Positions 1 through 5,920 of a stretch of DNA of 5,920 nt are shown in pieces. The first letter of the stretch is position 1. Every line of letters begins with the position of its first letter. The notes beneath the pieces are model-generated. The model saw nothing but the letters and a program-made list of their open reading frames with translations, was not told the DNA's origin and ran no database searches. Source of the DNA: Parachlamydiaceae bacterium (lineage in GTDB: Bacteria; Chlamydiota; Chlamydiia; Chlamydiales; Parachlamydiaceae); the NCBI GenBank assembly GCA_003164155.1, contig PLSG01000387.1, positions 1 through 5,920 on the forward strand, given 5' to 3'. Made by a program: the position numbers and the translations under genes.

Positions 1-3000
1 TAGTTTCGATATTTTTTTTCAATAACTTTAAAACTGCGGGTGCAGACGCGTTAGGTAGTTTACTGTATGCGATAAAACATCTGTGGATTATGTTTAAACT
101 TTCGATGCAGACTGCTTGTATGTTTTTAGGGAAAGATGGCTCATTCATAAAAATTTGAAGTGGTTTTACACCTCTGTGAAGGTTAAGCAAGATCTTCAAC
201 GTCGTGGTGATTTGCTTGGTATATCTCTTCATAGATAAATAGCGTTTGCTTTTTGAAAAGAGGGATAAATCTAAAGCTGGGGTATCGCTTGACAAGGATT
301 GATCAATCTGACTTCTTTTTTCTTCTACGTAGGCAAATTTTCTTTCGGAAAGATCTTTGGCAGCGACCATAAGAGAGGCATATATAAAGTTTTCATTCAT
401 CAAGAACATTAAGCAATTGAGAGCAAAGGCACTATCTTTTTGGGTATAGGCGAAATTAAACAAAGCTTCATATTCGTCTATGATGAGTACCCCATTTAAA
501 GGATTCTCTGCCAAACCAAATATGGAATAGGTACGGAGAACAGAGAGTGCTGTAAGTTGAAAGGTGGGTACATCGCAAAGGTAGAGATAAGAATTGCGTA
601 GTTTTTTCAACCATTCAAAGGCAAAGGCATTGTCCTTGAAATCTGTGATTAAATTAAAATGTATGTGCATTAGGGAGTTTTTCAATTTGTCCGCTACAGG
701 AAGAGCGGTTTCTTTGTTCTTTAAGTGGCGAAAGTATCCCCTAGTGGTAGCAAAATCTAGTAAGGCCTTCATATGCGTAAAAGCCTCAGCGCTGTCTTGG
801 AGCTGGAAGAATTTTAAGAAATTTTCGCTGATTTCACATATGGCTATCAAATTTAAAGGTGTAATAACTTCTAGTTTAAGTAGGTCTTCTATTCGCGTAT
901 AGAGTTTTTGCATCGCTGGGAGAGATACTTTTTTGAAAATTTTATCGCCTGATAGATTTATCATCTTTCGAGATGCAAGGAGCTCTTGGTTTATTAATTC
1001 TGCAAGCGTATTTTCATAACAAATATTTAGATCTTTAGGATAGTCTAATAAGCCTACTTGGTCCCCCATGTCTCCGAACATTCTATAAGCTACATTTCGA
1101 CACTCAAGGTTTGCGGGAAATAAAAAACTTTCAAACAATCGAGCGATCATTAATCGTAAGAGTGGAGGAGGGAGAAGTCTACTATCTATTATGAGATCCT
1201 CTATTAAGATTAGTTCAATTTTTTGAAAATGTTCCATCAGGCTAGAGTTTTTAGCGCGATCAAAAAAGAAATATATTTTTGGAAGGACTACTTGCCAAAA
1301 AGGTGAAGAAGTTTTTCCCTCTAGTGCCAGTTGATGTATACTATCGAAGATAGTTTCAAAGTTCCCTGAAAGCTCTTCCAGTCTGGGATAGATGCACAGG
1401 CAATCCATTATGCCTGGCAATATTTTGATCTGTTCATCTAGTTCTAATGCTTCATAGATCTCTAGAGCTTGGTTAAGGTGGCTGAGAGAATGCATGCCGA
1501 GATAAGTAAAGATGCGGCAAGTGGAATGCAAATTGGCCAATGCAGGGTCTAACGAAGAGGTTGAAGGCAGTATTCTACTCAATAGATGGTACTGCTCGGG
1601 AGTTGTGTTAGGACGTGATCTTCTCCATAACACGTATTCCATTTGATCTTTGGGAGAAGACAGCAATTTGCTCCACATCTCTGGCAAAAGAATGGCTTCT
1701 AGGTTTTTCACCACCGCATTGCGTGTTTGGAAACGGCAGTGCGAAAGCGCTTGAGTGGACAAAAGAGGTTCTATAATTAAATTTGAAAGGCTTTCTTGGT
1801 GGATTTCAAATTTACTGTGGCACAGTTTTTCGGTTAAAAGCTGTAGTACTTCTCCCAAGGGCTCCCAGTCATCTTCGAAAACCAAACGCTGGCGAAGTAC
1901 TTCTCCGCATAATTGCATAGCTAAAGGCTGGTAGTTTTCAACTGGGGCTTTGGCGCCTTCTTTGATTAGTTGTAAAATAGTTGTTTGTAAAAGTTTTTGT
2001 GAAGAGACATCTTTAGCGTGGGTCATCATATGGCGCACTTTCAGCACTGCTTGTGAATAGGTTAGCCCAAATGGTAGTTTTCTTGGCATGAGAGCTAAGG
2101 CCTGAACCAAAAGTTTATAGGTGGAGGTGTTGCTTTGATAGAAATTCCACAAAAAGGAAGTCAGAAAATGGAAAGCTTTGGCATTTAGTTTTTCAGGTTC
2201 ATCTTTAGCTTTGCCTAGGAGGTCTAACATGAGAGCGTTAGCAATCAGAGGATAATCTGGGACGAAAAGATCCGTATACTTAGAGGAGAGGATGTTAAAA
2301 TACTCCTCAGAATGCTTAATCCAAAAAATGAAAAGATTGTAAGCTTCATTTTTAGCATCTTGACGAGCTGTTTCCGCTAATTTTTTTATGGCTTTCAGCA
2401 AACTTTGGGCGAAGCTAAAACGCTTCTCTTCGGGCAGTCTTAAAAAGCGTGCTTTTCCCTGGCTTATAGAATAAATGATAAATGCGCAGCTATTCGATAG
2501 ATTGTCCGACAAAGTTTTTCCTTTGAAGGAAGACGTGGGAGCCAAAAGCCATTCTATCACAGTTTGTAGATGTCCAAAATCGAGAGATGTATCGCATTGC
2601 TTAGGATTTAGCTTTGCGATAAAAGCCTCGGCCTTGTCGAGTGGTTTTTCATGGGGAATTTCGTCGATTTTTTTGGCACTTTTTTCTTCGCTTTTTGGAA
2701 GCTCTAAGCTTTCTAAAGGATCGTGAAAACTAACCATGTTTTTAAAAGCAGGGTGTGTGCCCAAGCTTGGTTGGAGTGTGATAGCGAAAGTAGAAAAGGC
2801 CTTGGCAAATTGTTCTTTGGCAAACCCTTCTTCGGTGAGATCGGCTAGAAATTTGTTGAGTTGTTCTTGGTGTGATTTAGTAGAAGAGATATTTTCTAAT
2901 GTTTGGCCTAAATAACGAAAATCATCGATTTTGCCTTTAAGGGCATTTTTCATGCGCAATAGAAATTTTCTTTGCACTTCACTATTCAAGCAAGGCAGAG

Positions 3001-5734
3001 CGGAAAGCTTGAGTTCAGGTTCAGAAGAAGAGCTAATAGCTGCTGATACGGTCAGTTTTTTTAAAGTGCGCATGGCCATAGCTTTATAAGATGTTTCGGG
3101 GTGGCTATGTGAACGTTTTTTACGTGTTTCCATGCATTTCAAAATGAGGTAGCGAAAACACGAGATTTTGACATCTGTCGACAATATAGCTTGGGCATAT
3201 AGCAGCTGATGCACAAGCCTTAGCATGCGGTAGCGCACTGCGAGGTTGGGCCTCATAACAGTTTCCTTGAGAAATCGCTCGGACATTTCCGAAGAGAGCT
3301 TGTGGCTGATTTCGGTTACGAGGGCACTCGGGGGGGGATGCGACAAAATCAACCTCAGGGTGCTATAAGCGCTTTCTAAGTTTTCTGGTTGGTTGGTTTG
3401 TAGATTTGCAAAGGCCGCTTCCATCAGTTGTTTGCGAAAGCCTTGACGGGTTTCGTTTTGTAAAAAAAGCTTAAACAGCTCTTTGTTAAAGTGGCGTATG
3501 TTTAAAAGCAGCGTGCAAGCTTCACTGTAACATTTTAGGTTAAGCAATTTTTGCATTAAAATGGTCAACCACCATAACCTAATGGTATCGTTGGGAGAGT
3601 CTGCTAGAGCCTTTTCAACTAATTGGACGGTTTGTCTAAGCACTAGGGAATCTGTCGACGAAAGCAGATGGGAATATTTTTGAAGGCGCATTTCAACAGA
3701 TGAAAAGAAAGCATTTTGTAGCCCGTGTATAATTAGCCGCTGTGTAGCCTCGGGATGGTTTTTTTCACAAGTCACCATTAGTGTGAAAAAGAAATTTATG
3801 CTTACCTCTCTTTTGAGGAGGTCTTGAATATGAAAGTAAAAGTCATTCATTAGGGGTGCCAAACGCAAAGCGAAGGGCTGTTTGTCAAGTACAGCTAAAA
3901 GATAGGGGAGGAGGTCGTTTAGAGGTCTTTTTAAAGATTCGAGAAGCTCAGTTTTTTCGGGCAAAACTATAATTTGCAACCAGAGGTCATTTAACTTCTG
4001 AAAACATTCTAATGCTTTTTTGGGGTTCTCAAATAGCTGAGAGAGCGTGGCAACCCAGGTTGAAAGGGTCGTGTTTCCGTGTTTTGCATAGCCTTCTCCT
4101 ATGTGCTGCAAGAGAGTTAATAAACGCACTTCTTCGCTGCTTATCAGCTTGCGTACGCTTTCTTTGGATGATGAAGGTTGAAGTTTTTGAACCCAAGCTT
4201 CTGCTGCTCCGACACCGTGAAAGAGATCTATGGTGTGTTTGACATAATCCTTTTGTGCACCTTCCAAAAGATCTTCCTTGAGGATTCTTATAGATACCGA
4301 GGAATCGTCGTTCAGATATTTTGAGGGCAATTCTAAGAAATTAAATAAACTTCCCAGAAGTTTGGCACTTCCGGGATATTTAAAAAGGTTTGGCCATTGT
4401 TTGAGTAATGTTCGAGAAAGATCTAAAGGGGAATATTCATTGGCAGGCAGAGCAAAAAAAGTATTTTTAAAAGTAAAAAATGGGCGCATATTTTTAGTAA
4501 AAGGGAATGTGTAGGCACATATTTCTCCTTTAGCACCATTGGCCTGGTTGGCCCATTTGGCACACACGCATAGTCCATATACTACACCTAGAAAAGCCGG
4601 TGTGGCCTCTGCGTGGTTGCGTAGAAATTCAGCAAAAGAGGCAAAGGAGCCAATGTGCGTATCTTTATCGTGCTGCCGGGCAATGTCGAGAAAAGCCTGA
4701 CTTAGAAGAGTACAGGCTTGAGGCTGATATTGGAGAGCGGATAATAGATAAAGAAAATCTGCTAAGCGTTTATAGGGGGTGCGGGCATGTTCTTTAAAAA
4801 AGCGCAAAAGATTTTTGGTGATGATGGTAGGGGCGTTCCAATTGAAATCGCGTGTATGCTCTACAAAGAATTTATCCAAAGCTAAAGCCAACACGGTGCG
4901 TGAGCTCTCTGCGGGAGGCAAAAAGACAGAGCCATGGCTAGCTTCCAGCATCAGGCGATAGAGCAGATTGTGGGTAAATTGTGGATAGGGAATATGGCAA
5001 ACGCGGTTTAAGGCTTGCTCTTTAGCTGCGCTAAAAGCATGGGAATTTAGGGCAAAAGTATGGCCGGTAGACCAACGCGCAACCTGCCTTAAGATATTCC
5101 ACTGACCTCCTGTAGAGCTGCTGAGACTATGCATGCGCGCGCGGTAAACAGCGTTGATTTGTAAATCGCCTAATTGTATCAAGGCCCAACTTGGTCTGGC
5201 GGCATGATCGGGTAAGCCAAAGACTTGGATCTTCACATCGTAGAGGTCTAAAATCGCCAAGGGATCAGCGGGTTTGCTAGACGACGAAGAAAACGCCTTT
5301 TGTTTGGTGATGCTTTGGATAAAGTGAGTCATGATAGAGGCTATTTTTTGGTGCAACTCGGCCTTAGTGGAAAGATAGTGTGTGGGATCGTCTAAATAAA
5401 AGCGAATGTCGATGTCATGTTTAGGAATGCTGGAGGGGTGTGTTTGGGAGCCTATGATCCACGCTTCGCGATCTTTTAGATGAGCGGCAAAGTTTAGCGG
5501 AGTAAAACTCAAATCTTCGCAGGGCACGGCGTATTGCTTGCATAGCGTGGGGTTGGCCTTTAGTTTGAATGTCTTTTCTTTAAGTGTGTCTAAGCGCGCT
5601 TTTTCGTCCGAGTCTAAGGCTTCTTCATATGGAATGACCGGTTGGCAGGGGATGCAGTCTTCAGAGGGGAGTAGAGGCAAAGGCCATTTAGGAGCAACCG
5701 GGCAATAGATGAGATGATTAAAAAAAGGAGACAT
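1..5734 (-). CDS. Giant helical protein with N-terminal nucleotidyltransferase-like domain (3' end outside window)
   Basis: I read one uninterrupted frame of 1911 codons from the ATG at 5734 to the left edge; frame checkpoints at 5452, 4555, 3337, 2737, 1918, 1495, 490 and 4 all agree. The start is firm: an in-frame TAA lies 24 nt upstream (5756-5758), no other start codon lies between, AAGGA sits 4 nt before the ATG, and the next Met is residue 135. The product begins MSPFFNHLIY, with no signal peptide and no convincing membrane segment, so it is probably cytoplasmic or exported by a system without a cleaved signal. Order of parts: Pro/Cys-containing extension (1-84), nucleotidyltransferase-like head and neck (about 85-285), then more than 1600 Leu-rich, helix-like residues with a charged linker at 1004-1034. 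I cannot place the whole protein in a named family. Its function is unknown; nucleotide transfer to RNA or protein is only a possibility because key residues look altered. GC falls along the gene from about 50% to 32-40% in sampled lines. Confidence 0.95.
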   Translation of the reverse strand, partial: MSPFFNHLIYCPVAPKWPLPLLPSEDCIPCQPVIPYEEALDSDEKARLDTLKEKTFKLKANPTLCKQYAVPCEDLSFTPLNFAAHLKDREAWIIGSQTHPSSIPKHDIDIRFYLDDPTHYLSTKAELHQKIASIMTHFIQSITKQKAFSSSSSKPADPLAILDLYDVKIQVFGLPDHAARPSWALIQLGDLQINAVYRARMHSLSSSTGGQWNILRQVARWSTGHTFALNSHAFSAAKEQALNRVCHIPYPQFTHNLLYRLMLEASHGSVFLPPAESSRTVLALALDKFFVEHTRDFNWNAPTIITKNLLRFFKEHARTPYKRLADFLYLLSALQYQPQACTLLSQAFLDIARQHDKDTHIGSFASFAEFLRNHAEATPAFLGVVYGLCVCAKWANQANGAKGEICAYTFPFTKNMRPFFTFKNTFFALPANEYSPLDLSRTLLKQWPNLFKYPGSAKLLGSLFNFLELPSKYLNDDSSVSIRILKEDLLEGAQKDYVKHTIDLFHGVGAAEAWVQKLQPSSSKESVRKLISSEEVRLLTLLQHIGEGYAKHGNTTLSTWVATLSQLFENPKKALECFQKLNDLWLQIIVLPEKTELLESLKRPLNDLLPYLLAVLDKQPFALRLAPLMNDFYFHIQDLLKREVSINFFFTLMVTCEKNHPEATQRLIIHGLQNAFFSSVEMRLQKYSHLLSSTDSLVLRQTVQLVEKALADSPNDTIRLWWLTILMQKLLNLKCYSEACTLLLNIRHFNKELFKLFLQNETRQGFRKQLMEAAFANLQTNQPENLESAYSTLRLILSHPPPSALVTEISHKLSSEMSERFLKETVMRPNLAVRYRMLRLVHQLLYAQAILSTDVKISCFRYLILKCMETRKKRSHSHPETSYKAMAMRTLKKLTVSAAISSSSEPELKLSALPCLNSEVQRKFLLRMKNALKGKIDDFRYLGQTLENISSTKSHQEQLNKFLADLTEEGFAKEQFAKAFSTFAITLQPSLGTHPAFKNMVSFHDPLESLELPKSEEKSAKKIDEIPHEKPLDKAEAFIAKLNPKQCDTSLDFGHLQTVIEWLLAPTSSFKGKTLSDNLSNSCAFIIYSISQGKARFLRLPEEKRFSFAQSLLKAIKKLAETARQDAKNEAYNLFIFWIKHSEEYFNILSSKYTDLFVPDYPLIANALMLDLLGKAKDEPEKLNAKAFHFLTSFLWNFYQSNTSTYKLLVQALALMPRKLPFGLTYSQAVLKVRHMMTHAKDVSSQKLLQTTILQLIKEGAKAPVENYQPLAMQLCGEVLRQRLVFEDDWEPLGEVLQLLTEKLCHSKFEIHQESLSNLIIEPLLSTQALSHCRFQTRNAVVKNLEAILLPEMWSKLLSSPKDQMEYVLWRRSRPNTTPEQYHLLSRILPSTSSLDPALANLHSTCRIFTYLGMHSLSHLNQALEIYEALELDEQIKILPGIMDCLCIYPRLEELSGNFETIFDSIHQLALEGKTSSPFWQVVLPKIYFFFDRAKNSSLMEHFQKIELILIEDLIIDSRLLPPPLLRLMIARLFESFLFPANLECRNVAYRMFGDMGDQVGLLDYPKDLNICYENTLAELINQELLASRKMINLSGDKIFKKVSLPAMQKLYTRIEDLLKLEVITPLNLIAICEISENFLKFFQLQDSAEAFTHMKALLDFATTRGYFRHLKNKETALPVADKLKNSLMHIHFNLITDFKDNAFAFEWLKKLRNSYLYLCDVPTFQLTALSVLRTYSIFGLAENPLNGVLIIDEYEALFNFAYTQKDSAFALNCLMFLMNENFIYASLMVAAKDLSERKFAYVEEKRSQIDQSLSSDTPALDLSLFSKSKRYLSMKRYTKQITTTLKILLNLHRGVKPLQIFMNEPSFPKNIQAVCIESLNIIHRCFIAYSKLPNASAPAVLKLLKKNIET
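2633..2725 (-). other. Charged linker within the giant protein (residues 1004-1034)
   Basis: About 31 residues rich in Glu/Asp (nine) and Lys (six) with four Pro, including KSEEKSAKK, and lacking the hydrophobic periodicity of the flanking sequence. It probably is a flexible, disordered hinge that divides the protein into a roughly 1000-residue N-terminal part and a C-terminal part of at least 880 residues. Confidence 0.5.
3330..3337 (-). repeat. Homopolymeric C8 tract inside the coding sequence
   Basis: Eight consecutive G on the plus strand, read as eight C on the coding strand, encode Pro800-Pro801-Pro802 (CCC CCC CCG). The frame is intact with eight bases. It is the longest G/C homopolymer seen in the window and stands out in an AT-leaning gene. 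Any slip of one base would truncate the product at the next out-of-frame stop. Confidence 0.9.
4880..5482 (-). other. Nucleotidyltransferase-like domain, class II CCA-adding/poly(A) polymerase-like, probably degenerate (residues about 85-285)
   Basis: Seen: residues 92-110 read WIIGS, ten residues, then DIDI, which fits the polymerase-beta superfamily signature hG[GS]-x(9-13)-Dh[DE]h; the metal-binding candidates are D107 and D109. Further on, VKIQVF (167-172) matches the position of the strand carrying the third carboxylate, GDLQINAVY (189-197) resembles the RRDFTINA motif of class II tRNA nucleotidyltransferases, and NILRQVAR (213-220) resembles the RILRAxRF helix, followed by helices like the enzyme neck (to about 285). 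The motif order and spacing match that family. Odd points: the third acid aligns with K168, RRD becomes L188-G189-D190, the EDxxR template residues become G209, G210 and N213, and the VRD of the first motif is absent. A five-Ser run (149-153) lies in the loop before the third strand. The fold assignment is therefore moderate; normal CCA addition is unlikely, and activity on another substrate or a pseudoenzyme are both open. The alignment was made by eye only. Confidence 0.55.
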
Positions 5735-5738
5735 AGCT

Positions 5739-5743
5739 TCCTT
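5739..5743 (-). promoter_or_regulatory. Shine-Dalgarno site of the giant gene
   Basis: AAGGA on the minus strand, 4 nt (AGCT) before the ATG at 5734. Spacing is slightly short but acceptable, and together with the in-frame TAA at 5756-5758 it fixes the start. Confidence 0.7.
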
Positions 5744-5785
5744 GAATGAAAGATATTAATGTCTGATGGTAAATAGTGTGAAATG

Positions 5786-5814
5786 ATTATAGGGTGAGTT
5801 ATATTTAAATTCAA
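5786..5814 (-). promoter_or_regulatory. Sigma-70-type promoter for the giant gene
   Basis: The minus strand carries TTGAAT (5814-5809) and a perfect TATAAT (5791-5786) separated by exactly 17 bp, an AT-rich spacer containing the 8-bp palindrome ATTTAAAT. The expected transcription start is near 5779, giving a leader of about 45 nt. The -35 box begins three bases after the stop codon of the putative upstream gene, so the giant gene probably has its own promoter rather than depending only on read-through. No operator could be identified. Confidence 0.7.
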
Positions 5815-5816
5815 TG

Positions 5817-5920
5817 TTAATTGTTTTGGTTGTGGTTTAGACGTTCTGGATTTTGGAGGTGATAGAACGGGCGTAATTTATTTCGAATTTTATAATATCT
5901 TAACAATTCCTTTCTATATT
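5817..5920 (-). CDS. Probable C-terminal end of an upstream gene (partial)
   Basis: One minus-strand frame is open from the right edge through 33 codons to TAA at 5819-5817; the other two minus-strand frames stop within 20 bases of the edge. The visible peptide starts YRKELLRYYKIRNK and ends in NHNQNN. It is basic, aromatic-rich in the first half and polar at the end, as real C-termini often are. Too little is visible to name a family. The stop lies 82 bp before the giant gene's ATG on the same strand, with no clear terminator between, so partial co-transcription is possible. A chance open stretch of this length is not excluded. Confidence 0.4.
   Translation of the reverse strand, partial: YRKELLRYYKIRNKLRPFYHLQNPERLNHNQNN

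Larger units (their letters stand above)
2..4867 (-). other. Long alpha-helical, solenoid-like region (residues about 290-1911+)
   Basis: From about residue 290 the translation is a succession of amphipathic, Leu/Phe/Lys/Glu-rich stretches of 12-20 residues separated by short polar turns, with few beta-like or low-complexity parts. Stretches such as CYSEACTLLLNI look loosely TPR-like, but I see no repeat with a conserved length or signature that would allow a TPR, HEAT or ankyrin call. No Walker A, zinc-cluster, protease or kinase signature was found. The general inference is a scaffold or binding surface attached to the N-terminal domain. The region continues beyond the window, so a further C-terminal domain may exist. 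Confidence 0.55.

Noticed and set aside
12..19. T8 run as a terminator at the left edge
   Set aside because: It lies inside the open frame (Lys-Lys-Asn on the coding strand) with no preceding hairpin.
457..490. Walker B-like stretch VLIIDEYEAL at residues 1749-1758
   Set aside because: No Walker A (GxxxxGK[ST]) or other ATPase motif was found anywhere upstream in the translation, so the match is probably a chance hydrophobic-acidic stretch in a helix/strand.
594..902. Plus-strand open frame of 102 codons, and similar ones at 2475-2726, 4012-4242, 4278-4514, 4600-4797 and 4779-4961
   Set aside because: All lie antisense within the continuous 1911-codon minus-strand frame, have no convincing ribosome site, and give peptides with no recognisable family. 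They are shadows.
5614..5814. Minus-strand open frame of 66 codons starting at a TTG overlapping the -35 box
   Set aside because: It has no Shine-Dalgarno, would have to start upstream of the predicted transcription start, and overlaps the giant gene's first 121 bases in another frame.
5855..5863. Plus-strand GGAGGTGAT, a perfect Shine-Dalgarno
   Set aside because: No ATG, GTG or TTG follows at a usable distance on the plus strand, and the segment lies in the putative coding tail on the minus strand.
5842..5869. Inverted repeat CGTTCT/AGAACG with a 16-nt loop as a terminator or operator
   Set aside because: The stem is only 6 bp, no T-run follows on either strand, and it lies before, not after, the putative upstream stop codon.
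5891..5896. TATAAT on the plus strand as a divergent promoter
   Set aside because: No -35-like hexamer occurs 16-18 bp upstream, and no plus-strand gene start is visible before the window edge.

Overview
The window is almost entirely one very long gene on the minus strand. It starts at an ATG at 5734, stays open through 1911 complete codons and leaves the window at position 1 without a stop. Only its N-terminal part is bounded here, and the true length exceeds 1911 residues. No other convincing gene lies inside it; the short open frames on the plus strand are shadows.

Layout, right to left in the direction of transcription. (1) 5817-5920: probable last 33 codons and stop of an upstream minus-strand gene that begins outside the window. 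(2) 5735-5816: an 82-bp gap with a good sigma-70-type promoter (TTGAAT, 17-bp spacer, TATAAT), a leader of about 45 nt and a Shine-Dalgarno AAGGA. (3) 5734-1: the giant gene. Residues 1-84 form a Pro/Cys-containing extension. Residues about 85-285 resemble by eye the head and neck of the nucleotidyltransferase superfamily, closest to class II CCA-adding enzymes/poly(A) polymerases, but with several catalytic motifs altered. Residues about 290 onward are Leu-rich and predominantly helical-looking, like an alpha-solenoid scaffold, interrupted by a charged linker near residue 1004-1034.

The organism is a bacterium (Shine-Dalgarno, sigma-70-like promoter, standard code) with moderate to low GC. 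Hand-counted 60-base lines run from about 50% GC near the 5' end of the gene to 32-40% toward the window's left edge. A giant cytoplasmic-looking helical protein with no signal peptide, in a genome of this composition, is reminiscent of amoeba-associated intracellular bacteria (environmental Chlamydiales, or possibly Legionellales). This is a low-confidence impression, not a demonstration.

The most interesting point is the architecture: a degenerate polymerase-beta-type nucleotidyltransferase module at the head of a >1600-residue helical array. I do not recognise this as a named family, and a substrate-modifying host-directed or RNA-related role is only inference. A coding-strand run of eight C at codons 800-802 and the composition gradient along the gene also deserve a look.
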